DNA from: Megalobrama amblycephala
Lineage: Eukaryota > Chordata > Actinopteri > Cypriniformes > Xenocyprididae
Length of the DNA: 64,000 bases
Assembly: GCF_018812025.1 (NCBI RefSeq)
Contig: NC_063054.1
Coordinates: 8,450,582-8,514,581 of the forward strand
Direction: 5' to 3'
The first letter of the stretch is position 1, and each line of letters begins with the position of its first letter. A program made the translations under genes and the position numbers. The notes beneath the pieces are model-generated. The model saw nothing but the letters and a program-made list of their open reading frames with translations. It was not told the DNA's origin and did not search any database. Shown in pieces: positions 36,988 to 48,400 of the stretch.

Positions 36988-37074
36988 GTACACTAGAGAT
37001 TATGTGGTCGAGGGAGAGCCCTATGCAGGGTACGATCGGCATAATGCAGAAATCGCTGCTTTCCACTTGGACAG
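36988..37074 (+). CDS. fam20b: FAM20B second coding exon
   Basis: The acceptor is TCATTATTAG and the donor GTAATG. The exon is 87 nt: one base finishes Arg126, then 28 codons, then two bases. It encodes [20 protein letters not shown] followed by EIAAFHLD and the start of Arg. This is the [14 protein letters not shown] segment of the N-lobe. Its Glu residues belong to the ATP/metal-binding helix and loop in FAM20 kinases. It is fully in frame with both neighbours. Confidence 0.95.
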
Positions 37075-37088
37075 GTAATGTACACCTG

Positions 37089-37114
37089 CACACACACACA
37101 CACACACACACACA
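37089..37114. repeat. (CA)n microsatellite
   Basis: About 13 CA units directly after the donor of the preceding fam20b exon. Confidence 0.95.
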
Positions 37115-37302
37115 GGAATTGTGCATTTCTCCAACTGGGCAGTGTTTTAGGGGATAATTATCTTGATTTAAAAAAAACAAAAAAAAAAACAACAACTTTG
37201 GTCACACTTTAGATTAGGGTCCAATTCTCATTATTAGCTAACTATTAACTATGACTTTGCCTCAATAAACTCCTAATTACTGCTTATTAATAGTCCGATT
37301 AA

Positions 37303-37650
37303 AGGGTTAGTTCATCCAAAAATTAAAATTATGTCAATAATTACTCACCCTTATGTCTGTCCAAACCCGTAAGGCCTTCAGAGCACAAATTAAGATATTT
37401 TTGATGACATCCAATGGCTCAATGAGGCCTCCATTGACAGCAAGACAATTAACACTGCCCAGAAAGCTACTCAAGACATATTTAAAACAGTTCATGTGAC
37501 TACAGTGGTTCAACCTTAATGTTATGAAGCGACAAGAATACTTTTTGTGTGCCAAAAAAACAAAATAACGACTTTATTCAACAATATCTAGTGATGGCCA
37601 ATTTCAAAACACTGCTTCATGAAGCTTCGAAGCTTTACAAATCTTTTGTT
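37303..37650. mobile_element. Truncated TTAA MITE (AGGGTTAG family)
   Basis: TTAA at 37299-37302 is followed by AGGGTTAGTTCATCCAAAAA, then TTACTCACCCTTATG and further sequence matching the left half of 212-912 up to CACTGCTTCATGAAGCTTCG. The right half is missing. It interrupts another dispersed repeat (TCACACTTTAGATTAGG ... TGCTTATTAATAG) at about 37200-37298. Confidence 0.75.
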
Positions 37651-38744
37651 TTGAATCAGTGGTTCAGAGTGTGCATCAAACTGAATTTTCAAAACAACAA
37701 ATATTGAAATGGTTTGTTTAGATTCACTTTTTTTGTTTTGATCAAGTTTGTATTAGTTGTATGTAATTATGTAATGCATTTTTTTTATTAAAAGTCTTGG
37801 TTTGGGACAAGGGTAAAACAATAAAATCTATACATAAAAACACTTTTGAAGTAGTACATAAAGGCATGATAAATAAAAATGTTTAAGACATTTTTAATGT
37901 GACCCTTATATAACAAAAATTTAATCTGTTGGATTCAATAACATTTAACCCCTGGGACATGTCCAGAAATGCTCAGTATACACCTTCAAAACATCAAAGC
38001 TGGGAATTAAGCTTCTGAAAAACATAATTTCAGTTTTATACATCAGAAAATCAACACAGCATAAAAATCCTGATAATCAAATTTAGAATAAATTATACTT
38101 GTAAACGATATTACTGACCAAAACTAGAATGACTTCCTGTTCAGCATGAGCTTATTGACTGTTCACAAACATGCAACTTTGCTTTTCACTAAAGCTTCTT
38201 GTCAGGCAGTGTTTCTTATTTCCATTGTCTAATCTGAATTTACTCTCATGTCATGACTCAATCCAAAACCAATAAGTTAATTTTTTTGTGGCACACAGAA
38301 AGTTGTTCACTCTTTTCCATACAAACGTTTTTAGTGACCATGGCTACGCAGCTCCAAAAACACCACTGGATTATCATAAAAGAAGTTGGTGTCCTATATG
38401 TTTTCTGAAGCAGTACGATAGCTTTGTGTGAGAAACGGATTGAAATTGAAGCCCTTTGGTGTTCCACAAGAAAAATAACTGCATGCAGACTTGGAAAGAC
38501 ATGAGAGTTTAAAAAATCCCTTTAGGCCTCAGATTCACTTCTGCATGCATGGACACAGTTGATATGTCTGTGATTGGTTACAGTGCTCAGCTTGTCTAGA
38601 AAAACTTTGTAAATAAAACCTTGGGTCAATACAGTAGTAAAACATGCTCTTCTGCTGGGAGATTCAAACTTTTTAATGTGGAACCCCAAATACAATATAT
38701 TGCTTCTTAAAATATAGGCAGCTAGTTACTCTGCTGTTCAAAAG
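37651..38744. other. fam20b intron 4, mostly unrecognised
   Basis: AT-rich sequence. At about 38230-38510 there are MITE-like motifs (CTCTCATGTCATGACTC, AAGACATGAGAGTT) suggesting a decayed palindromic element, but no clean ends were found. Confidence 0.3.
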
Positions 38745-38749
38745 TATAC

Positions 38750-39013
38750 TTACTGACCCCAAACACAGCATACCACCCAAAACACACCATACCTACTGTG
38801 AAGCAAGGTGGTGACAGCATTATGTTGTGGGGTGTTTGTCTTCAGCGGGGACTGGGTGGTTGGTCAGGATTGAAGGGAAAATGGATGCTGCCAAGTACAT
38901 CCAAATTCTTGAGGAATATCTGTGTCCCTCTGCTAGACAGCTGAAGAGGTCATTCACCTTTCACACGACAATGATCCTAAAAATACCGCCAAAAGAACAA
39001 CGCAATGGCTTAA
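38750..39013 (+). pseudogene. Tc1-type transposase fragment
   Basis: CTACTGTGAAGCAAGGTGG and CATTATGTTGTGGGGTGTTT encode the GGGSxMLWG motif region of Tc1-like transposases. AAATGGATGCTGCCAAGTAC and ATCCAAATTCTTGAGGAATA follow. The second half, around ACGACAATGATCCT, corresponds to the catalytic DND/DDE segment. It has internal stops and no inverted ends. It is unrelated in detail to the element at 8006-9224. Confidence 0.75.
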
Positions 39014-39350
39014 AGGATTAGTTTACTTTCAAATAAAATTTTCCTGATCATTTACTCACCCCCGTGTCATCCAAGATGTCATGTCTTTCTTTCTTCAGTC
39101 GAAAAGAAATTATTAGGAGGATTCTCCTTATAGTGGACTTCAGTGACCTCTAAACGGTTGAAGGTCAAAATTACAGTTTCAGTGCAGCTTCAAAGGGCTT
39201 TAAACGATACCAGACGAGGAATAAGGGTCTTATCTAGCGAAACGATCGGTTATTTTGGAAAAAAATGTAAATAAATATGCTTTATATAAACAAATGATGT
39301 GCTTCCGCCAAACGAACGAACGCAGCGTCAGTTAGATTTTTTTTTTTCTA
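39014..39350 (+). repeat. Left part of another TTAA-type repeat
   Basis: It starts TTAAAGGATTAGTTTACTTTC, then ATTTACTCACCCCCGTGTCA, TCCAAGATGTCATG and TTTCTTCAGTCGAAAAGAAA. It resembles the MITE ends above but is a different family. It joins directly to the Tc1 fragment on the left, and no right end was found. Confidence 0.5.
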
Positions 39351-39394
39351 TCAACTATTCCATCATTCCATCATTCCATGATGACTAAAGAATA

Positions 39395-39625
39395 TAAAAA
39401 TATCAAAGTTTCCACAATAATGTTAAGAAACACAACATTGATAATAATAAGAAATGTTTCTTGAGCAGCAAATCAGCATGTTAAAATGATCTCTGAAGGA
39501 TCATGTGACTGAAGACTTGAGTAATGATGTTAAATATCACTGTTTTACTGTATGTTTTGATCAAATAAATGCAGCCTTGGTGAGTATAAGATAACTTTTT
39601 TTCAAAAAAATTTTACCCCAAACTT
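39395..39625 (-). repeat. Abundant AT-rich fish repeat fragment
   Basis: It contains AAGAAATGTTTCTTGAGCAG, CAAATCAGCATGTT, GAAGGATCATGTGACTGAAG and GATCAAATAAATGCAGCC in the order found in other copies. Confidence 0.7.
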
Positions 39626-40109
39626 TTGAACGGTAGTCTATTTTAATGATTATGGAGAATGAAAATGTGTAAAATACTATCTGGAAAATTTGAATATTAG
39701 AATATGCTTAACTGTAGCTGCCAATAGAATAAAATAATTGATTAATCTCATGATGTCTTTAGAGTCAACAGTAATAATGTCAGATGATGTAAATCTGCAT
39801 TTTATATATTTATTTATTATAATATATTTTTCTGAACTTTTCCATTGACCCACACAGCCCCCTGGGGTCCCAGACCCAAGTTCAAAAACCCCTGCTCTAG
39901 TTGACATAGGTGCACAATTAGTTCACTGAAAATTCCTAATCGTAATCTTGATCAATATATGATTCATTATGTCATTGAAACACTATCACATGTAGTGCAC
40001 AAAAAAAACCTGTCCATATTACATGGCATTTATACCTAGCGTGATAACCAACTGTATGCTGATGTGTCGTTACTGTATGAGTCATGAGATTTTTGATAAC
40101 TCCCAACAG

Positions 40110-40219
40110 GATCCTGGGCTTTAGGAGAGCACCCCTGGTGGTGGGGAGGTTTATGAATCTGCGAACAGAGATAAAGCCAGTAGCTACAGATCAACTGCTG
40201 AGCACTTTCCTGATGCACG
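40110..40219 (+). CDS. fam20b: FAM20B third coding exon
   Basis: The acceptor is CTCCCAACAG and the donor GTCAGT. The exon is 110 nt: it completes an Arg codon, encodes 36 residues and leaves one base of a Gly codon. The product is [20 protein letters not shown] followed by [16 protein letters not shown]. Compared with the human protein it is nearly colinear, with a local difference just before the exon junction (MH in place of two other residues). Confidence 0.95.
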
Positions 40220-40883
40220 GTCAGTTTCACCCTTTTGCTTTTCTTGCTTTTCTTTCACATTCTCTCATCTTCGTTCTCCATTCTGGAACCGCTTCATACA
40301 TTTCGACACAGAAAAGAAGGTTCTGGGGCAGAAAATTGTGCTCCACACCTGGCGATTTCATGATATTACATTTTCAAATTGTTGCGCTCCAAATGGATAA
40401 AAAAGAAAATACAGCAATTTTCTAGTTTGTTTACTAAATTTCAATTGTACATAAGATACCAGTACAATTTTGCAATTCTTAACACCACTTTTGAGATTGT
40501 AGCAAAAACAGAAGTGCTTCACTTTGGATGAATTTTGTTATTAGCATATTCAACCCAAAGTACTTTCATTGTTTAGATGTTGTTGTTTTTTTTTTTATTA
40601 TTATGACAGACATTTGTTTGTCATAATAAAGATTAGTCCAATTTAGAGCTTGTATTAGTATGAGCCAAATATGAGCCACTACCATGTAAGCAGGAAAAAG
40701 CGCATGGATTCTGATATTCACCATTTCAGGCCTTATTTATTTGTGGAAATATATCAATATATATGATATGAATCAGATACGTGCATTTGCGCCTGCCTTG
40801 TTAGTCGATCGGTTATTCCCCGTGTAAATACAACTCTTTTTTTTTTTTATATTTTGCGGTACGGAAATACCTATAACAATAGT
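40220..40883. other. fam20b intron 5, first part
   Basis: No feature recognised apart from short poly(T) tracts. Confidence 0.35.
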
Positions 40884-41455
40884 AAATAATAATAATTCAT
40901 TACATTTGTATAGCACTTTTCTGGGCACTCAAAGCGCTTTACATATGGAAGGGGGAATCTCCTCAACCACCACCAATGTGCAGCATCCACCTGGATGATG
41001 CGACGGCAGGCATATTGACCCAGAACACCCACCACACGCCAACTTATTGGTGGAGAGGAGACAGAGTGATGAAGCCAATCAGTATATGGGGATGATTAGG
41101 AGGCCATGATAGACAGAGGCCAGAGGCAAATTTGGCCAGGATGTCAAGGTTACACACCTACTCTTTTCGATGGACATCCGGGGATTTTTAACGACCACAG
41201 AGAGTCATGACCTCGGTTTAACATTTCATCCGAAGGACGGTGCTTTTTGACAGTATAGTGTCCCCATCACTATACTGGGGTGTTAGGACCCACACAGACC
41301 ACAGGGTGAAAACCACCTGCTGGCCTCACTAACACCTCTTACAGTAGCAACCTAGTTTTCCCAGGAGTTCTCCCATCCAGGTACTAACCAGGCTCAGCCC
41401 TGCTTTGCTTCAGTGGGCAACCAGTCTTGAACAACAGGGTGATATGACTGCTGGC
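40884..41455 (-). mobile_element. 5S rRNA-derived SINE (SINE3-type)
   Basis: Read on the minus strand, the head has ATATCACCCTG, AGCAAAGCAGGGCTGAGCCT and GGTTAGTACCTGGATGGGAG, i.e. the A box, intermediate element and C box of the 5S rRNA internal promoter. A long unrelated body follows, and the tail carries AAGCGCTTTGAGTGCCCAG and a short (ATT)n run. Length (about 570 bp) and order fit the 5S-derived SINE3 class described in zebrafish. It is transcribed, if at all, by RNA polymerase III against fam20b. Confidence 0.85.
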
Positions 41456-42219
41456 ATAACAAATGAAACATTAGTTGACTAGCATAGTATTAATTTTGTT
41501 AGTTTGTTAAATAAAAGGCAATCTGACGTTGAAATGTGTTGCTTTTGAAATCATGCTGAGTGCTCGCTGCCACTGTTGTCAGTGATGGCGTCTCATGCAC
41601 AGATGCACGCTTCAGCCCCGTTGTGGAGACTCTACCCATTCGTTCCATTGAAACCACAAAATAAAATACACACAAACATGTCCCTGCTCTTGATATACAA
41701 TCACTGATGAACGCATTTTAGTTTTGAGTAAAAAAACCTATACAACTGCGGATTCAAATTGGATACTGATCATCAAGACCTGCAGTGTAAATGCGGCCTT
41801 ATATACTATCTGACCAACATGTAAAACAACCAACCACAGTTTTGTTGATCATTGAAACCACAATAATCAACCCTTGCCGAAGTGGCATTATGTATAATTT
41901 TTGGTGACTTAAAAGAGAATGCTATGAATGATAGATGTTGTGATGTGAAAATGCATCTTTCTAAAAGTGTCCTGGTGATGGAAACATGGAAATTACTCAT
42001 GATACAAGACTCTATAGCCCTATTCACACTACCAGCGACTTTGTCGATGCAGATCACTTGTAGGTGTTCATAGTGCTTTTGCTCTAGTGTTATTGGTAGA
42101 CTGCACGTCTGGACATAGGGTTAGAAAATGTGATCACAGATGATTAATATTGAGGGTAAAACTAAGATATAATGTTCTACGAATTAGTTGTCTGCTGATG
42201 GAGAGTGTTGTTGTATATG
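41456..42219. other. fam20b intron 5, no recognised feature
   Basis: No exon or element ends supported here. Confidence 0.3.
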
Positions 42220-42371
42220 TTAAAGGGGTCATGAAATGGATTTTTTATTATTTTATGTTTCCTGAGGTGCACTTAAAATGTTAATATGATTTTTACATCA
42301 AAAATTGTCATAATTTAGAAATAAAAGGCAATTTTCCTACCCTGATTTTAGCCCTCTGATTTGAACACTGT

Positions 42372-42951
42372 GGGTGCTTCTCAATTCTTATTTGTGCGTC
42401 CTCGTTTCCTTTCCTTGCTTCCTTTCCTCACGTCTTAGCTCCACCCCTCCAGGATGCGAGGGAAGGACGCAAGGAAAAGAAGTGAGGACGGAGGAATTGA
42501 ATCAAGTGAAATGATATATCCTTGCTCCCTTTAGCGTCACTTCAAAGCGTCATCAGCTGCACTCGAGGGATCTACTCAAATGTTGTTAAAGTTTGGTTAT
42601 TTTAAAAAATAATAATAAATATTAATAAAGCAAGATGCCCCGTTGAAATATGTGACATGTAAAGTTACATACATTAAAGAATACATTTAAATTATTGTTA
42701 CAGATATGAAGGGGGAGGAGAATTTATGCATGCGTCAGGTTTCTCTACGAGAAAGACTTCCGCAAAGGATACACCTGTGTATCCTCGCTCATGACTCCTT
42801 GGGAAGCTTCCTCACTCCTCGTTCCTCGCCTACTCGTGGTGCATTTAGAGAATTGAGATGTCCTTCAAGATGGCTGAGCTCAATCGGTTTCCGGGTCATA
42901 GGATGGAGGACGGAGGAGCGAGGAAACAAGGAGGGATATTGAGAAGCACCC
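42372..42951. mobile_element. Inverted-end MITE nested in the TTAA element
   Basis: Both ends read GGGTGCTTCTCAAT and then C/T-rich sequence (GTTTCCTTTCC on the left, and the complement of GGAAACAAGGAGGG on the right). The candidate 8-bp duplications TTTGAACA and TTTGAAGG just outside are imperfect (6 of 8), so a hAT origin is possible but not shown. Confidence 0.65.
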
Positions 42952-43551
42952 TGTTTGAAGGGGCGTGTCTGCTGTAAGACTTGAACACCCACTGCTGTGA
43001 TTGGATGACATCTTTGCAGTGGAAATAAGTATTACATATGGAATCTTTTTGGATACTTTTACCACGTTTTTACTATTACAGCTGTTGAGATTAACGATTT
43101 GTGAAAAGTGTTGACTATTGCATTATATTTAGATCTATTCCCTATCACATGGAAGGTTGCAGTGATGAGCATTGAGCAGATGACAGTCTGTTAATCGTGT
43201 GAAGGCAGTGATCTCGTCATTGCAACGCAATTTCTGCTATTTCACGGAATGCTTTCACTGTAACTAACGATGCAAACACGATTTAAATACAGTAAGAGAT
43301 TCATTTTTTTTTTTTTTGTGTAAGAGCGTCACTATAATGGGAGTTTTGGCAAGTGTCCAGAAATCAACAGCTTCAGCCATTATAAAGAGAGCATTCTTTG
43401 AAGAAAAAATACTAGGATTATTCATTGTGAATTGAACTGTCATTACTGGTTTAAAAATTAAATGCGTTACTTACAGTTTGAAGGGTCCTTGCTGATTTCT
43501 AGAACAGTTGATTCCTGACCTTTGAGCAAAAGTTTTTGGTCAAAGCCAGTA

Positions 43552-44443
43552 CAGGGTTTTTCCTGCATAGAGAATTACGAGGCGGCCGCCTCCGTCAAAT
43601 TTCATTCCAGGTGTTCACAAAACTCAGACAGGCAGTCACATGCTCAGACACCCCTTTATCACAGTTCCGTTGCAGCTTCCCGGCCTGTGTCCGTTCTCGA
43701 ACCGTTCCGCCCGTCCCCACTGCAGAAAATCACTTTCATTCCGGCCCTACAACTTGCTGGCCTCGATTGGAGCCGCTCAGGACATTCTGCGAAAGTGCAC
43801 AAAAGTGATGTATGGATCGCGGTTATATCCGCATCGGATAATCCGGCGGGTTAGGCCGGCCAAGTAATACAAAATAACATTCCAAGTAATTGCGGGTGGA
43901 TGAGATATACACAAGCTTAACAGAAGTTATTCTGATGAGTGTTTTCCAACAATGATGTAATGAAACAATTTTAGTTTGAAGGGAGTAAAACCTGTTCATA
44001 GGCTATTAAGGAATGTAATTTTGTCAAAGAACTTTTATTTTAGGTACTTATTTAAAAGCAGCCTACCTAAATGTCATACAAGCCCTATAGAGTCCCCTTT
44101 AAAGTTCAGGTAAAAACTTTTTCTTTGTTCAGTTTGCACACTGAACATGGTTTGGAGCTCTTAATTTTGAACTCTCAAAGTGCACCAGATTAATGAATTT
44201 ATCTTTTAAAATGTACATAATTTTCATCCAGGGGAGCATGCCCCCGAACCCCCCTATAAGGACAGAGGTACAACCACCAGAGAAAACACACAATCCTGTG
44301 GAAAACACTGTATATATGATAGTGTTCTCAAAATACAAATCTTATTCTCTTAATATTAAACTAACTTAAATTTGTGCTTGTAAAAGTGTTTTGTGGTCAG
44401 GATTTTACCACCTCCGCCTCATTTAGAGCCAGGAAAAACCCTG
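43552..44443. mobile_element. hAT-like MITE with CAGGGTTTTTCCTG ends
   Basis: The termini match perfectly for 14 bp (CAGGGTTTTTCCTG) and again loosely around GAGGCGG. It is 892 bp and includes GGGAGCATGCCCCCGAACCC. A convincing 8-bp duplication was not found. The short open frames at 43522-43867 lie in this repeat and have no recognisable domain. Confidence 0.65.
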
Positions 44444-45413
44444 AGTATCGTATTGTGAATTGTCCTCAAAACAGTCACTGGTAAAATGTACAGTACAAAC
44501 ATATAAGTCAGCACTGACTTTGTACTGTCCAAGGTTGAGAAAGCACTGTAGCTTGAATTGATTAGCGCACACAAGCAGGTTTTGCTTACTGTTTCTGGGG
44601 GATTTTCATTGAAAATAAATCCACTGCTCTCTTCTGAGGCTGAGACTCTAAATAGCATGCTTTGCTCGAACTTTTGCCATGGCATTAGAACTGGTACGCG
44701 GTTGTCACTTGTGAAAACAATAGCGGCGCCATGGGAGGAAACGTGCAAATTAAGCGGCGGTAATATTATAAGATCCCCTTCCTACGTCACTAGGGGAGCC
44801 AAATCTGAGCGGCTCGTTTTTCACTGCTTGAAAAGAAAGGCTTACCAAAACAAAGTTACTGGGTTGTCCTTTTTCACATTTTCTGGTTTGGTAGAGGTAC
44901 CAATTTTCATGAGATGTCCCCTTTAAATCATTAACCAGATGACTATCAAAAAGAATTTAAACTGGCTCGTTTGCCAAAATGTCTTGTGAATTTGACAAAT
45001 CATTATTTTTTTTTGACCCTAATAAAGATCATTAGGAGGAAGAGAACACTGTTTTAATATTAACTGCATCTATGCTCAACTGCTCATTATATCATAATTA
45101 GGAACTATCAACGTATGAATTAATTTTTTTTTTATTCATGTACTGTATGTGTTTACTGACAAAATCATAAAGAACTGTGAAATCACTCTGTAAAATAGCT
45201 GTTCTGTTTTGTCTGAACTTCAGATGGTCGAAGTCTACTGACAGTCTTCACTCCTATTGGCTGTCACTCCTGAAAGTAGCTCTTAATTTGCTTAAAGTGT
45301 AAACATTTCTCCACTTTGTCGTATCACTTATGTCCTGCCACCAACTGTCACTCGTCGTCGGAAATCGCCAGCTCTCTGTTGAAATGTATGCTGGTGGTGT
45401 GAACAAGGCTTAA

Positions 45414-48400
45414 AGGGTTAGTTCACCCAAAAATGAAAATTCTGTCACCCTCATGTCATTCCAAACCCATAACACTTTAGTTCATCTTCAGCACACAAAT
45501 GAAATATTTTAAACAAAATCTGAGAGCTTTCTGTCCCTCTATTGACAGCTACGCAACTGACACTTTGAGGCTTTGAAAAGTTTCTAATGAGATTGTGCAT
45601 TGAGCAGTTTAGTCCAAATTTTCTGAAGAGACATGAACATTTTATATGCTGAACAGATGTAATTTAGGCTTTTATTCACATATAAACCTTGATCAGCAAA
45701 CAAACAGATGCTTAACCGAACTTGCTTGATGTGCGAGAACAAACCTCTTGTGGAAGCTCAAACGTGCTGCGTAACACATGAGAATGAACCTCATTGGTTC
45801 TTGCGGAAGCTCAAACGTGCTGCGTAACACATGAGAATGAACCTCATTGGTTCTTGCAGAAGCTCAAACATGCTGCGTAACACATGAGAATGAACCTCAT
45901 TGGTTCGTGTGGAAGCTCAAACGTGCTGCGTAACACATGAGAATGAACCTCATTGGTTCTTGCGGAAGCTCAAACGTGCTGCGTAACACATGAGAATGAA
46001 CCTCATTGGTTCTTACAGAAGCTCAAACGTGCTGCGTAACATGAGAATGAACCTCATTGTTTCTTGCGGAAGCTCAAACGTGCTGCGTAACACATGAGAA
46101 TGAACCTCATTGGTTCGTGTGGAAGCTCAAACGTGCTGCGTAACACACGAGAATGAACCTCATTGGTTCTTGCGGAAGCTCAAACGTGCTGCGTAACACA
46201 TGAATGAACCTCATTGGTTCGTGTGGAAGCTCAAACGTGCTGCGTAACACATGAGAATGAACCTCATTGGTTCGTGTGGAAGCTCAAACGTGCTGCGTAA
46301 CACACAAGAATGAACCTCATTGGTTCTTGCGGAAGCTCAAACGTGCTGCGTAACACACGAGAATGAACCTCATTGGTTTTTGCAGAAGCTCAAACGTGAT
46401 GAGAATGATGAGCATAACACATAACACACGTGATGAGCATAACACATGAGAATGAACCTCATTGGTTCGTGTGGAAGCTCAAACGTGCTGCGTAACACAT
46501 GAGAATGAACCTCATTGGTTCTTGCAGAAGCTCAAAGGTGCTGCGTAACACAAGAATGAACCTCATTGGTTCGTGTGGAAGCTCAAACGTGCTGCGTAAC
46601 ACATGAGAATGAACCTCATTGGTTTGTGTGGAAGCTCAAACGTGCTGCGTAACACACAAGAATGAACCTCATTGGTTCGTGTGGAAGCTCAAACGTGCTG
46701 CGTAACACAAGAATGAACCTCATTGGTTCGTGTGGAAGCTCAAACGTGCTGCGTAACACATGAGAATGAACCTCATTGGTTCTTGCGGAAGCTCAAACGT
46801 GCTGCGTAACACATGAGAATGAACCTCATTGTTTCTTGCGGAAGCTCAAACGTGCTGCGTAACACATGAGAATGAACCTCATTGTTTCTTGCGGAAGCTC
46901 AAACGTGCTGCGTAACACATGAGAATGAACCTCATTGGTTCGTGTGGAAGCTCAAACGTGCTGCGTAACACACGAGAATGAACCTCATTGGTTCTTGCGG
47001 AAGCTCAAACATGCTGCGTAACACATGAATGAACCTCATTGGTTCGTGTGGAAGCTCAAACGTGCTGCGTAACACATGAGAATGAACCTCATTGGTTCGT
47101 GTGGAAGCTCAAACGTGCTGCGTAACACACAAGAATGAACCTCATTGGTTCTTGCGGAAGCTCAAACGTGCTGCGTAACACACGAGAATGAACCTTATTG
47201 GTTTTTGCAGAAGCTCAAACGTGATGAGAATGATGAGCATAACACATAACACACGTGATGAGCATAACACATGAGAATGAACCTCATTGGTTCGTGTGGA
47301 AGCTCAAACGTGCTGCGTAACACATGAGAATGAACCTCATTGGTTCTTGCAGAAGCTCAAACGTGCTGCGTAACACAAGAATGAACCTCATTGGTTCGTG
47401 TGGAAGCTCAAACGTGCTGCGTAACATGAGAATGAACCTCATTGGTTCCTGCAGAAGCTCAAACATGCTGCGTAACACATGAGAATGAACCTCATTGGTT
47501 CTTGCAGAAGCTCAAACATGCTGCGTAACACATGAGAATGAACCTCATTGGTTTGTGTGGAAGCTCAAACGTGCTGCGTAACACACAAGAATGAACGTCA
47601 TTGGTTCGTGTGGAAGCTCAAACGTGCTGCGTAACACGAATGAACCTCATTGGTTCTTGCGGAAGCTCAAACGTGCTGCGTAACACACAAGAATGAACCT
47701 CATTGGTTCTTGCGGAAGCTCAAACGTGCTGCGTAACACGAGAATGAACCTTATTGGTTTTTGCAGAAGCTCAAACGTGATGAGAATGATGAGCATAACA
47801 CATAACACACGTGATGAGCATAACACATGAGAATGAACCTCATTGGTTCGTGTGGAAGCTCAAACGTGCTGCGTAACACATGAGAATGAACCTCATTGGT
47901 TCTTGCAGAAGCTCAAACGTGCTGCGTAACACAAGAATGAACCTCATTGGTTCGTGTGGAAGCTCAAACGTGCTGCGTAACACATGAGAATGAACCTCAT
48001 TGGTTTGTGTGGAAGCTCAAACGTGCTGCGTAACACACAAGAATGAACCTCATTGGTTCGTGTGGAAGCTCAAACGTGCTGCGTAACACAAGAATGAACC
48101 TCATTGGTTCGTGTGGAAGCTCAAACGTGCTGCGTAACACATGAGAATGAACCTCATTGGTTCTTGCGGAAGCTCAAACGTGCTGCGTAACACATGAGAA
48201 TGAACCTCATTGGTTCTTGCAGAAGCTCAAACATGCTGCGTAACACATGAGAATGAACCTCATTGGTTTGTGTGGAAGCTCAAACGTGCTGCGTAACACA
48301 TGAGAATGAACCTCATTGGTTCTTGCGGAAGCTCAAACGTGCTGCGTAACACATGAGAATGAACCTCATTGGTTCTTACAGAAGCTCAAACGTGCTGCGT

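Larger units (their letters stand above)
42224..44922. mobile_element. TTAA-flanked element carrying two nested insertions
   Basis: TTAA at 42220-42223 is followed by AGGGGTCATGAAATGG. The right end, read on the complement from TTAA at 44923-44926, is AGGGGACATCTCATGAAAA. The tips share AGGGGNCAT and a nearby ATGAAA. Two other inverted-end elements sit inside (42372-42951 and 43552-44443). The remaining body is about 1.2 kb and does not code. Confidence 0.6.

Noticed and set aside
43522..43867. Three overlapping open frames of 75-110 codons in all + frames
   Set aside because: They coincide with the GC-richer part of a hAT-like MITE, where stop codons are rare in every frame.
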